DNA of 64,000 bases from Stella humosa (GCF_006738645.1 NZ_AP019700.1:942001-1006000), one strand, 5' to 3'; shown: positions 24,535-32,293, counted from the stretch's first letter. The notes: generated by a model not told the origin, from the sequence alone. Program-made: numbers and translations.

Positions 24535-24993
24535 ATGGAACTGCTGCTCATCTGGCTGGTCATGGGCGCGATCGTCGCCATGATCGCCTCGTCCAAGGGG
24601 CGCAGTGCCGGCGCCTGGTTTTTCTACGGCGTCCTCGTCTGGCCGATCGCGCTGGTTCACATCCTGCTCACGCCGCGTCCGACGGCGGTGGCCGACGAGC
24701 GGGTGATGGCGACCGGCGATCATCGCCGCTGCCCGTACTGCGCCGAATTGGTGCGCAAGGAAGCGATCGTCTGCCGCCATTGCGGGCGCGACATCGGCCC
24801 GAACGAGGGCGCGGCGCCCGCCCGGGTCGATGATCCGCCGCTCCCGCTTCAGGTCGGCTCGCGCGTCTCCAGCCAGCGGTTCGGTGCCGGCACGGTGCGA
24901 GAGATTGCGCCACTCGGCATCACCGTCGAATTCGACAAGGCGGGCCCCCAGATGCTGCCGCGCGGCGCCCTGCGGCTGATCGTCGAGGGCTAG
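24535..24993 (+). CDS. Membrane protein with C-terminal zinc ribbon, immunity region
   Basis: 152 residues. Two N-terminal hydrophobic segments (LLLIWLVMGAIVAMIAS and WFFYGVLVWPIALVHILL) are separated by a short basic-glycine turn as in small inner-membrane hairpin proteins. A treble-clef or zinc-ribbon motif CPYCAELVRKEAIVCRHCG follows, then a KOW/SH3-like end (GSRVSSQRFGAGTVREI). The design resembles host SHOCT/zinc-ribbon membrane proteins. In this position it could be an exclusion protein, by analogy with lambda Rex and not by sequence likeness. It converges on the repressor gene, 19 bases apart. Confidence 0.65.
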   Translation: MELLLIWLVMGAIVAMIASSKGRSAGAWFFYGVLVWPIALVHILLTPRPTAVADERVMATGDHRRCPYCAELVRKEAIVCRHCGRDIGPNEGAAPARVDDPPLPLQVGSRVSSQRFGAGTVREIAPLGITVEFDKAGPQMLPRGALRLIVEG

Positions 24994-25012
24994 CGCCCCC
25001 GGCCGACCGGGG

Positions 25013-25741
25013 TCACTTCCACTTCCACAGGCCGATCACGCGACCCTGCAGATGGGCCTCGCCGATGGCGCGCTCGTAGCTGTCGTAGCGCGTGTTGTCG
25101 GAGCTGATGCGCACCGTCGGCGGCTCGCTGAAGGCGATGTGCTGCACCCGCTTGAGCGCCAGGCCCAGGCCGTCGAACACCACGAACACCCCGGGTGGCG
25201 TCGGCACCGTGTCGCTGGTGTCGACCAGTACCTTGGTGCCGGGCGGAAACTCCGGCTCCATCGAATCGCCGAAGACGCTGATGATGCGAAGCGCGCCCAT
25301 GGGCGCGGTCGTCTGCGCCTGCAGCATCGGCGCCGGCAGCTGCCACAGGCGCGAGCCGGGATCGTCGATCATCGCCTCGCTCAACTGCACACCGCCCGCG
25401 CCGGCGCGGATATCGAGTTCGGGAACCCCGGCTAACCCCTCGGGCACCTCGGGCTGCGGACGCCGCCGCTTGCGTGCCCGCTCCTCCGCGCCATCCGGCG
25501 TGACCAGGCCGGACAGCGCCATGACCTCGTCGTTGGTGATCGGCGGCTCGCCGAGGCCCGCGAGGAGCTCGGCCATCGGCTTGGTCAGTTCGGCCGGCAG
25601 GTAGGGCCGCTTGTAGTCGTTTTCGTAGAACGCGTACCCGCTGGGGCTCTTGCCGAGCTCGCGGGCGACATCGCGGACGGTGAGGCCGGCCCGCTCGCGC
25701 AGGGCTTTCAGGGCCAGTGCGGACTCGGATTGTTTTGCCAT
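25013..25741 (-). CDS. CI-like repressor (XRE HTH plus LexA-like S24 peptidase)
   Basis: 242 residues. The HTH lies near residues 10-45 (LKALRERAGLTVRDVARELG), followed by a linker and an autoprotease domain with Ser160 (SVFGDSMEP) and Lys197 (ALKRVQ) as catalytic dyad. Ala-Gly dipeptides in IRAGAGGVQL near residue 114 are the likely self-cleavage site. RecA-stimulated cleavage, hence SOS induction, is expected. The start at 25741 lies seven bases after the -10 of a predicted promoter and has no ribosome site, suggesting a leaderless message as for lambda cI made from PRM. Confidence 0.9.
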   Translation of the reverse strand: MAKQSESALALKALRERAGLTVRDVARELGKSPSGYAFYENDYKRPYLPAELTKPMAELLAGLGEPPITNDEVMALSGLVTPDGAEERARKRRRPQPEVPEGLAGVPELDIRAGAGGVQLSEAMIDDPGSRLWQLPAPMLQAQTTAPMGALRIISVFGDSMEPEFPPGTKVLVDTSDTVPTPPGVFVVFDGLGLALKRVQHIAFSEPPTVRISSDNTRYDSYERAIGEAHLQGRVIGLWKWK

Positions 25742-25748
25742 GCGGCGG

Positions 25749-25818
25749 ATTGTGCGGAATTCCCGCACGCTGTCAGTGCGGAAATTCCGTTGCTGGTTGT
25801 GCGGAAGTTCGGTACAAG
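25749..25818. promoter_or_regulatory. Right operator region (OR) with divergent repressor and cro promoters
   Basis: Three 17-bp operators: GTGCGGAATTCCCGCAC (25752-25768, a palindrome), GTGCGGAAATTCCGTTG (25776-25792) and GTGCGGAAGTTCGGTAC (25799-25815), starting 24 and 23 bp apart as in lambda. The repressor promoter reads leftward: CTGACA (complement of 25771-25776), 16 bases, CACAAT (25749-25754). The cro promoter reads rightward: TTGCTG (25790-25795), 17 bases, TACAAG (25813-25818). Each promoter is overlapped by operators, so occupancy order would set the lysis/lysogeny switch. Confidence 0.75.
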
Positions 25819-25823
25819 GGCAC

Positions 25824-26048
25824 ATGGCTGCCGTTCAAACCATCATCGACCGCTTCGGCGGGGTCCGCAAAATGGCCCGGGCGCTCGACCTCGGGGCCAG
25901 CACGATCCAGGGCTGGAAGCAGACCGGCTTCGTGCCGTCGCCGCGCATTCCCCAGATCATCGCGGCCGGCCGCGCCCAGGGCATCGACCTCGCCCCGGCC
26001 GACTTCTTCGACCCGGAGGCGGCGGCCCCAACCTCGGAGGCCGCGTGA
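25824..26048 (+). CDS. Cro-like helix-turn-helix protein
   Basis: 74 residues: TIIDRFGGVRKMARALDL, then GASTIQGWKQTGFVPSPRIPQIIAAG, the HTH of the YdaS/Cro-type phage antirepressors, and an acidic tail. It is divergent from the repressor across the three operators, the place of cro. The ATG lies five bases after the predicted -10, so the message is probably leaderless; AAGGG four bases before the ATG would serve as a weak ribosome site if transcription starts further up. It likely competes with the repressor for the same operators. Confidence 0.75.
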   Translation: MAAVQTIIDRFGGVRKMARALDLGASTIQGWKQTGFVPSPRIPQIIAAGRAQGIDLAPADFFDPEAAAPTSEAA

Positions 26049-26254
26049 TGTCGTCGTCCGATCATGGCGGCATTCTGCCGCCGCACCGCTCGCCTGTCCG
26101 TTGCGAACCGCAGGCAAATTTCGCGGCGGAGATCGCCGCCCGGCGGCAGGCGCTGCTGGCCGAGACCGGCCGCATCATCCACGAGGGCCGGACCCCGCGC
26201 CCCGTCGACCCGCTGGTCGAGCGGCTGCGCGCGATCGGCCGGGGGCAGGGATGA
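26048..26254 (+). CDS. Small phage early protein after cro
   Basis: 68 residues, starting in a TGATG overlap with cro and ending in ATGA with the next gene. The C-terminal half is basic and helical (LLAETGRIIHEGRTPRP, LVERLRAIGRG). In lambda the equivalent place holds cII, but no HTH can be made out here. The function is unknown. Confidence 0.55.
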   Translation: MSSSDHGGILPPHRSPVRCEPQANFAAEIAARRQALLAETGRIIHEGRTPRPVDPLVERLRAIGRGQG

Positions 26255-26694
26255 CCAAGCTCCGCCCCGCGGGCTCGCTGAAGCAGGCCGTGATGCAGCT
26301 CATCGGCGGGCTGGGCGCGGATGCGCCGGGCGTCGCCGGCAAGTCGCTGCGCCGGCTGCACGAGTGGTCGGACCCGGACGTGGCCGACCACCCGCCGGTC
26401 GATGTCTGCCTGGCGCTCGACCGGGCGATGCGGGCGCAGGGCCTCGGCACGCCGATGCTGGATGCCTACCGGCTGCTGGTTGGCATGCCGCCGGGCGGCG
26501 GCCTGATGGAGGCGATGGACGCGCTGCTGGTGCAGCTGCTGATCGAGACCGGCGAGCTGGCGGCCGAGCATCGCGCGGCCGAGGCGGACGGCGTCGTCTG
26601 CCGCGTCGACCGCGCCCGCATCCTCGACCAGCTGGCCGACGTGCGGGCCAAGCTCGACCGCATCGCGCTGGCCTTGGCGGAGCCGGGCCAGTGA
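26251..26694 (+). CDS. Phage early protein, possible regulator
   Basis: 147 residues, mostly helical. The N-terminal part SLKQAVMQLIGGLGADAPGVAGKSLRRLHEWSD (given as one motif up to the Asp) has the layout of a CII-like or phage regulatory helix-turn-helix, in which a glycine-rich turn precedes SLRRLHEW, followed by DVCLALDRAMRAQG. The C-terminal helices may dimerise. The start and stop are coupled to neighbours by ATGA and GTGA. Assignment as a regulator is tentative. Confidence 0.55.
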   Translation: MTKLRPAGSLKQAVMQLIGGLGADAPGVAGKSLRRLHEWSDPDVADHPPVDVCLALDRAMRAQGLGTPMLDAYRLLVGMPPGGGLMEAMDALLVQLLIETGELAAEHRAAEADGVVCRVDRARILDQLADVRAKLDRIALALAEPGQ

Positions 26695-27134
26695 CCAACC
26701 ATTCCCAAACGCCGTCGGCCGAGCCGCTGCGCGCAGCCCCCCGTGCGCGGCGGCTTCCTCCCGGCCACGGCGCGCGCGCCGGAGGGGCATCGCCCCTAGT
26801 CCGAGCAAGCCGCTCCGGCGCGCATCTCTACCTGACGACGATCCGAGACACCGCTGCGCAGATCGCGGCGGCACGAGGTGGAGTGACTGGTGCGCACCCC
26901 GTCGACCACGAAAACGGGAAACGGTGCGCAGGCTACGGCTGCCTGCCGGCTGCGATGCCGGCGCGAAAGAGGCCGGGGGCGGTGCGAGCCCGCCCAGAGG
27001 ATCGCTGGCAGGCCGATGCGATCCCCAGCCGGTGGAAGGCCGGCCGCCCACGCTCGGGCGTTTCCTCCCCAGCCTCGCGGCCGGCGCCGGGTAGCGCCGG
27101 CACCGGCCGCGCCTTTTCTGGAGGTGGCCGGTGA
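26691..27134 (+). CDS. Hypothetical early-operon ORF of unusual composition
   Basis: 147 residues, very rich in Arg, Ala, Gly and Pro, with no hydrophobic core and unlike known folds; a middle segment (LTTIRDTAAQIAAARGG) is the only part that looks helical. On composition alone it would be dismissed, but its GTG start overlaps the previous stop (GTGA) and its stop overlaps the next GTG start in the same way, exactly as for its neighbours. That favours a real, perhaps disordered, protein. There is no other candidate gene in this 436-base stretch. Confidence 0.45.
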   Translation: MTNHSQTPSAEPLRAAPRARRLPPGHGARAGGASPLVRASRSGAHLYLTTIRDTAAQIAAARGGVTGAHPVDHENGKRCAGYGCLPAAMPARKRPGAVRARPEDRWQADAIPSRWKAGRPRSGVSSPASRPAPGSAGTGRAFSGGGR

Positions 27135-27685
27135 TCTGGATTCCGACCAGCAGCGGCCGGCGCTTCTGCCTGTCCGAGCCGTGTGCGGCCGACATCGAGC
27201 CGGAGGACATCGCCCACGCCCTGGCGATGATCTGCCGCTGGGGCGGGCATGTTCGGGACTTCTATTCCGTGGCCGAGCATTCGGTGCTGGTGGCGACCGC
27301 GGTCGAAAACCGGTGGCCGAAGCGGCTGGATCTGCATCTGTGGGCGCTGCTGCACGACGCGGCGGAAGCCTACGTCGGCGATGTCACGGCGCCGCTGGGC
27401 CGGCTGCTGCCCGATCATGCCGCCGTGGAGCGGGCCGTGTTCGCGGCGGTCGCCGAACGCTTCTGCCTGCCGCCGGTGCTGCCGGCGGAAGTGCGGGTCG
27501 TGGATGCGGCCATCCTGATCGACGAGGCGCAGGCGCTGCTGCCGGCGCATGACGCCGACGCGCTGCTGCCGGTCGGGCTGCCGATCGGGTGCGAGATCGA
27601 GTGCTGGTCACCGAAGTGCGCCCGGACGACTTGGCTTGCCTTCTTTGAGCGCCTCCACACCGGCTACTCGGAGGCCGGCCGATGA
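27131..27685 (+). CDS. HD-domain phosphohydrolase (YfdR/YfbR-like)
   Basis: 184 residues with GGAGGT before the GTG start. HD-superfamily metal ligands are visible: His in HVRDFYSVAEHSVLVA, the His-Asp pair in LWALLHDAAEAYVGDVTAPLG, and a later Asp in VVDAAILIDEAQALL. Phage members next to replication genes act on nucleotides, as 5'-nucleotidases or dNTP hydrolases, to adjust precursor pools. It is coupled to the next gene by ATGA. Confidence 0.82.
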   Translation: MIWIPTSSGRRFCLSEPCAADIEPEDIAHALAMICRWGGHVRDFYSVAEHSVLVATAVENRWPKRLDLHLWALLHDAAEAYVGDVTAPLGRLLPDHAAVERAVFAAVAERFCLPPVLPAEVRVVDAAILIDEAQALLPAHDADALLPVGLPIGCEIECWSPKCARTTWLAFFERLHTGYSEAGR

Positions 27686-27849
27686 ACTGCACCGACCGCT
27701 ACCTGGCCGACGCCGCCCGCGCGGCCGCGGCCCGCCGGCGCGACCGCCGGTTCGCCGCGATGGAGCGGGCCGGGCGGCGGGGTGCCGCGTGGCTCGCAGC
27801 GGTGGCCGTGCTGCTGGCCGGCCTGCGCCTGCTGGGGCTCGCCCGATGA
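27682..27849 (+). CDS. Small single-pass membrane protein
   Basis: 55 residues: a strongly basic, alanine-rich cytoplasmic helix (ARAAAARRRDRRFAAMER) followed by one hydrophobic segment (AAWLAAVAVLLAGLRLLGL) at the C-terminus. ATGA overlaps at both ends place it firmly in the early operon. The function is unknown. Confidence 0.55.
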   Translation: MNCTDRYLADAARAAAARRRDRRFAAMERAGRRGAAWLAAVAVLLAGLRLLGLAR

Positions 27850-28223
27850 GGCGCCAGGCGACGATGGCCGAGCTGGCCGCCTACTGGGCGGGGCGTCAGG
27901 CGCGCGGGCAGGGGTTGCCGGTGCTGCACTGTCCGGCGGCCGCCCATCGACAGATGGCCTGCTGGATCGAGGGCTGGTTGGCAGCCCACCACGTTTCCGC
28001 CGAGGCCGGGGAAATCAACGACTTGCGGTTGTTCCCCGTGCAACGCGACGGGGCGATCTGGCAGCCGGCCGAGTTCCTTTTCCTGGAGCCGGCGCGCCGC
28101 GACGGGCTGTCGTCAGCCGGCATCGGCCGCCTGCTCGGCCGCGGCGAGCGCTCGATCCGGGTGCAGGCCTGCCGGCTGAAACTGCCGGGCCACGACGATC
28201 GCCGGCGGAAGCACGCGGCATGA
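27846..28223 (+). CDS. Phage protein with C-terminal HTH-like motif
   Basis: 125 residues. The first part (MAELAAYWAGRQARGQGLPVL) is helical. The end, LSSAGIGRLLGRGERSIRVQACRLKLPG, has the layout of a GcrA/Myb-like helix-turn-helix, in which the short Gly turn separates the two helices (quoted up to the final Gly). It may bind DNA. Its start and stop are coupled to both neighbours. Confidence 0.55.
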   Translation: MRRQATMAELAAYWAGRQARGQGLPVLHCPAAAHRQMACWIEGWLAAHHVSAEAGEINDLRLFPVQRDGAIWQPAEFLFLEPARRDGLSSAGIGRLLGRGERSIRVQACRLKLPGHDDRRRKHAA

Positions 28224-28792
28224 CGGACGTCCTGTCCGGCAGCCAGAAGTGGGTGCGGGGCATCATCCCGGATGCCGTGAACCGCCCGCGCGACGACTTC
28301 TACCCGACGCCGCCATCGGCCACCGAGGCCTTGCTGGCGGTCGAGGACTTCTCGGGCCTGGTGTGGGAGCCGGCCTGCGGCGACGGGGCGATCACGCGCG
28401 TGCTGCAGGCGCGGGGGCTGGAGGTTGTCTCCAGCGACCTGATCGACCGCGGCTTCGGCCAGGTGGGTGTGGACTTCCTGCTCGACTACCGCACGCGGGC
28501 CGACTGCATCGTCACCAACCCGCCTTTCAAGCTGGCCGAACCCTTCATCCGCCACGCGCTGGGCCGCGTGCCCGGCAAGGTCGCGATGTTCCTGCGGTTG
28601 GCCTTCCTCGAAGGCATCGCCCGGCGCCGGCTGTTCCAGGGCACGCCGATCGCGCGCGTCTGGGTCTTCTCGTCTCGCGTGGCGCTCGCCCGGAACGGGG
28701 AGGCGATGGCCAACGGCGGAATGATCGCCTTTGCCTGGTTCGTCTGGGACCCGGCGCATGCCGGCCCGCCCGTCCTGGGCTGGCTGCCGTAG
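28220..28792 (+). CDS. Phage DNA N6-adenine methyltransferase-like protein
   Basis: 190 residues. SAM-binding motif I is WEPACGDGAITRVLQARG and the catalytic motif IV is CIVTNPPFKLAEPF, the NPPF form used by amino-methylating DNA enzymes. An FYPTPPSATEALL block precedes motif I, as in phage Dam-like proteins. No target-recognition domain and no restriction partner are seen, so it is an orphan methylase that could protect phage DNA from host enzymes or mark it for packaging. The target sequence is not predictable. Confidence 0.82.
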   Translation: MTDVLSGSQKWVRGIIPDAVNRPRDDFYPTPPSATEALLAVEDFSGLVWEPACGDGAITRVLQARGLEVVSSDLIDRGFGQVGVDFLLDYRTRADCIVTNPPFKLAEPFIRHALGRVPGKVAMFLRLAFLEGIARRRLFQGTPIARVWVFSSRVALARNGEAMANGGMIAFAWFVWDPAHAGPPVLGWLP

Positions 28793-28815
28793 GTCCATCA
28801 AGGGGGGGCATCGCG

Positions 28816-29217
28816 ATGCGAGTGGAACCGAGAGAGCGGCCGATTGTGGCCGAGCCCGATGTGCTGGAGCGGGACCCGGCGGTGCAGGCGCTCGTCGTGC
28901 GGCTCTACCGCGACGAGGGGATGTCCGTCACCTCGGTGGCGGAGCGGGCAGGGCTGATGCGCGGCAAGGCGACCCGGGTCGCCAACGACCGGGTGCGGCG
29001 CATACTGGTGGCGGCGGGCGTGCCGCTGCGCGCGGTCGAGGTGCCGCGCTACGACGCGGCGGTGGCCGACGCGGTGCCGCGCCAGCTGGCGCCATGGCCG
29101 GCCGAGGCGCGATTCGACCAGGAGGTCGCGGACCGCGAGGCCGGCGTCTACGGGCGCGTGGCGCCGGCCGCGACGCATGTCGATCGCGCGTCGTCGGCGG
29201 CGTGGGCGGCACTGTGA
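28816..29217 (+). CDS. Phage HTH protein of the early operon
   Basis: 133 residues. DPAVQALVVRLYRDEGMSVTSVAERAGL followed by ATRVANDRVRRILVAAGVPLR reads as a resolvase-like or homeodomain-like helix-turn-helix, with the turn at the Met-Ser (quoted in two parts). It may set operon expression or mark an origin. It starts 23 bases after the methylase and ends in a GTGA overlap with the primase. Confidence 0.55.
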   Translation: MRVEPRERPIVAEPDVLERDPAVQALVVRLYRDEGMSVTSVAERAGLMRGKATRVANDRVRRILVAAGVPLRAVEVPRYDAAVADAVPRQLAPWPAEARFDQEVADREAGVYGRVAPAATHVDRASSAAWAAL

Positions 29218-30290
29218 CCGGCCTGGTGGACCTGGCCGCGCTGAAGGCGGCCGTGCCCCTCGACGGTCTGATCGGGCAGCGGGTGGCGCTCAAGCTGCGC
29301 CGCGCCGGGGAGTGGGTGGGCAAGTGCCCGTTCCACCAGGACAAGACGCCGTCCTTCAAGGTCGACGGCAAGGGCTTCTACAAGTGCTTCGGGTGCGACG
29401 CCAAGGGCGACCACCTGTCGTGGCTCCAGGCGATCGACGGGCTGGACTTCGCGGCCGCCGTGCGGGTGCTGGAGGAGATGGCGGGCGGGGCGGCACCCCG
29501 GATCGGTGCCTCTCGCCTGCCGCCGCCGCTGGCAGAACAGGCGGCCGAGCGGGTCGACGACGAGGCCAAGCGCCGGGCGATGGCGCTCGCCATCTGGCAC
29601 CAGGCGGTGCCGGCGGCGGGCACCCCCGTCGTCGCCTACCTGGCGGCGCGCGGGATCACCCTGCCGCCGCCGGACACGCTGCGCTTCCATCCCGGGCTGT
29701 GGAGTGCCGACGCCGGTTGCAGCTTGCCGGCGATGGTGGCGGCGATGGCGGGGCCGGACCGGCGGATCAACGCCGTCCACCGCACGTTCCTGCGGCCCGA
29801 TGGCAGCGGCAAGGCCGAGGTCGCCCGGCCCAAGATGATGCTGGGGCTGGCGGGCGGCTCGTCCATCCGCCTGGCGCCGATCGACCGGGAGACCGGCCTG
29901 CTGGGCGTGGCCGAGGGGATCGAGACGGCCCTCAGCGTGATGCAGCGGCCGGCCCTCGCGGGCCTGCCGGCGGGCATCCCGGTGTGGGCGGCGGGATCGC
30001 TGGGTGCCATCGCCGGCGCCGGCCTGCCGGGCGACCAGGGGCCGGCGCACCCGACCAAGCCCGGCGTCCGCCTGCCCTCGCACACGCCCGACCTCGGCCG
30101 GCCGGGCATCGTCCTGCCGCCCGAGGTGCGCCACGTCGTCATCCTCGCCGACGGCGACGGCGACCGGCCGTCCCAGGCCGCCCTGATCGAGCGGGCGATC
30201 CGCCGCTGGCAGCGCGGCGGGCGGCGGGTGACGGCGGTGTGGCCGGATGCCGGCGGGGACTTCAACGACATGCTGGGGAGGGATCCGTGA
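29214..30290 (+). CDS. Phage primase: CHC2 zinc finger plus Toprim domain
   Basis: 358 residues. An N-terminal DnaG-type zinc finger is shown by CPFHQDKTPSFKVDGKGFYKCFGC (Cys38, His41, Cys about 60 and 63; quoted as one motif across the hairpin). A Toprim fold follows with LGVAEGIETALSVMQ (catalytic Glu) and HVVILADGDGDRPSQ (Asp pair). It makes RNA primers, or regulates priming, for phage replication beside the D5-type helicase. The GTG start is inside the previous stop. Confidence 0.85.
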   Translation: MTGLVDLAALKAAVPLDGLIGQRVALKLRRAGEWVGKCPFHQDKTPSFKVDGKGFYKCFGCDAKGDHLSWLQAIDGLDFAAAVRVLEEMAGGAAPRIGASRLPPPLAEQAAERVDDEAKRRAMALAIWHQAVPAAGTPVVAYLAARGITLPPPDTLRFHPGLWSADAGCSLPAMVAAMAGPDRRINAVHRTFLRPDGSGKAEVARPKMMLGLAGGSSIRLAPIDRETGLLGVAEGIETALSVMQRPALAGLPAGIPVWAAGSLGAIAGAGLPGDQGPAHPTKPGVRLPSHTPDLGRPGIVLPPEVRHVVILADGDGDRPSQAALIERAIRRWQRGGRRVTAVWPDAGGDFNDMLGRDP

Positions 30291-30781
30291 ACCTGCGCAT
30301 CCTGAAGAAACTGTCGAGGCGCGCGGCCCCGCTGCTGCCCCATCTCACCGATCACCGGCAGCAGTTCCGGGCCGAGCGCGGGGAGAACTACACCGGCCTG
30401 CTGATCACGGCGCGCAAACACTTCGAGCGCACGCGATCCGTGCACGCTGAGGTCTGGCGCCAGAGAGAGTTCAAGACGCCGGCGCGGGATGGCAACGGCT
30501 GGATTTTTCACGCGCCACCCGACCACCCCCGAAAGGGGACGATCATGGTGGGCGCCATGAGCGGCGGAGAAGAGTCCGAGTGGTCGGAGGAAACGGCTTG
30601 GGAAGCGCTCCGTGAGATCGTGTTCTGGCACTACTGCGAATGGGATCCGGGCACCGATAATCTCGTTCCTCTACGCTGCCTGCGAAGCCCCTCAGACATC
30701 TTCCGCGCGGCTGACGAGATGCTCGTGGCTGGCGAAGTCAGCCGACTAGAATGGCTGGCGTCCCGCTCGCCGGCCACCTGA
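30287..30781 (+). CDS. Hypothetical protein between primase and helicase
   Basis: 164 residues with GGAGGG before its GTG start, which overlaps the primase stop. It is somewhat less GC-rich than its neighbours. It has a basic N-terminus and an acidic, tryptophan-rich C-terminal half (SEWSEETAWEALREIVFWHYCEW). No family is recognised. The lower GC suggests later acquisition within the module. Confidence 0.5.
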   Translation: MNLRILKKLSRRAAPLLPHLTDHRQQFRAERGENYTGLLITARKHFERTRSVHAEVWRQREFKTPARDGNGWIFHAPPDHPRKGTIMVGAMSGGEESEWSEETAWEALREIVFWHYCEWDPGTDNLVPLRCLRSPSDIFRAADEMLVAGEVSRLEWLASRSPAT

Positions 30782-30784
30782 CCC

Positions 30785-32293
30785 ATGTCCAGCGCTGGTC
30801 TGATGCCCGACGCCCGGCCGGCCGTCGGGACGCCCCCACCAACCCCGGCCGATGACCCGGCGCTGGATTGGCTGCTGGGCGGCCTGCCGCGCAACGACAT
30901 GGGAAATGCCGAGAGGGCCATCGGCCGATTCGGGCGGGACCTGATCTTCTGCCCCGAGATGGGGTGGCTCGCCTGGATCGGCACGCACTGGTCGCTGGAG
31001 CGCGGGACGCAACTGGCGAACCTGATCGTGCAGCGCACGGCCGAGCTCATCAATGCCGAGCTGGCAGCCCGGCAGGACCCGACGCGCTACCCGGCGGACG
31101 ATACCGTGTGGCCGGCGAAAGAGCAGGGTGCGCATCTCGCCTGGGCGGTGGCGACGGGGGACGTGCGACGGCTCAACGGCATGCTGCGGGTGATGGAGCA
31201 TCGGCTGACGATCGCGCCCAGGGCGCTCGATGCCGACGCCTGGATCCTGCCCGTCGCCAACGGCACGCTCGAGCTGCGGTCGACCGCGGCTTCGGCCGAT
31301 GGCGGCATCGCCTTTCGCGAGCACCGGCGCGACGACCTGACGACGCGGTCCGCCCCCGTCGCCTACGACCGGGAGGCGACCTGCCCCAAGACGATGGCGT
31401 GGCTGCAGCACATGCAGCCCGACCCGGAGATCCGCCTCTTCATGCAGCGGGCGGCGGGCTACGCCTTGACCGGCACCACGGGCGAGCAGTGCGCCTTCCT
31501 CTTCCTGGGCGAGGGGGCCAACGGCAAGTCGACCTTCGTCAACCTCATCCGCGGGGTGCTGGGCGACTATGCCGGCACGCTGCCGGTCGAGACGCTGCTG
31601 GAAGATGAACGCGGCCGCAGCGGCAGCCAAGCGGCGCCCGAGCTGTCGCGCCTGACCGGCGTGCGCGTGGTGTTCGCGGCCGAGCCCGAGAAGAAACGGC
31701 GGCTGTCGACGTCGGCCATCAAGAGCATGGCCTCGGGCGAGCCGATGCTCGTGCGCGAGCTGAACAAGCCGTTCTTCGAGCTCGACGTGCAATTCAAGGT
31801 GATCATGTCCTTCAACCGGCGGCCGCAGGTGCCGACCGAGGACGAGGGCATGTGGCGGCGCCTGCGCCTGGTGCCCTGGCCCGTCATCATCCCCAAGGAC
31901 GATCGCATCCCGGACCTCCATCTCCGCCTGCTGCGGGAGGAGGCGCCGGGCATCCTCAACTGGATGCTGGATGGGCTGCGGGTCTGGAAGGAGACGGGCC
32001 TGGCGGCACCCGAGGCAGTGCTGGCGGCCACCGACAGCTATCGCCAGGACCAGGACCCGATCGGCGAGTTCCTGGGCGATGTCACCATGGCGATGCCGTC
32101 CGCCTCGGTGACCGCGGCCGACCTCTACCGCGCCTATCAGCGCTGGTGCACCCGCAACGCCCAAGAGCCGCTGCACATGCGCACCTTCGGCCGCACGCTG
32201 GGCGATCGCGGCATCGTGCGGGGCAAGAGCTCCATCATCATCTACCGCGGCATCACGCTGCGGGCGGAATGGCAGCCGCCCTATGACGACTGA
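30785..32293 (+). CDS. Phage/plasmid primase-helicase, D5/P4 family (SF3 helicase)
   Basis: 502 residues. An N-terminal D5_N-like region (WLAWIGTHWSLERG) precedes the SF3 AAA+ helicase core: Walker A GEGANGKSTF at residues 242-251, Walker B region VRVVFAAEPE, sensor 1 FKVIMSFNRRP with the Asn, and an arginine-finger stretch MWRRLRLVPWP. A C-terminal winged-helix DNA-binding part (ADLYRAYQRWC) follows. It unwinds the phage origin. It lies four bases after the previous gene and ends the early rightward operon. Confidence 0.92.
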   Translation: MSSAGLMPDARPAVGTPPPTPADDPALDWLLGGLPRNDMGNAERAIGRFGRDLIFCPEMGWLAWIGTHWSLERGTQLANLIVQRTAELINAELAARQDPTRYPADDTVWPAKEQGAHLAWAVATGDVRRLNGMLRVMEHRLTIAPRALDADAWILPVANGTLELRSTAASADGGIAFREHRRDDLTTRSAPVAYDREATCPKTMAWLQHMQPDPEIRLFMQRAAGYALTGTTGEQCAFLFLGEGANGKSTFVNLIRGVLGDYAGTLPVETLLEDERGRSGSQAAPELSRLTGVRVVFAAEPEKKRRLSTSAIKSMASGEPMLVRELNKPFFELDVQFKVIMSFNRRPQVPTEDEGMWRRLRLVPWPVIIPKDDRIPDLHLRLLREEAPGILNWMLDGLRVWKETGLAAPEAVLAATDSYRQDQDPIGEFLGDVTMAMPSASVTAADLYRAYQRWCTRNAQEPLHMRTFGRTLGDRGIVRGKSSIIIYRGITLRAEWQPPYDD

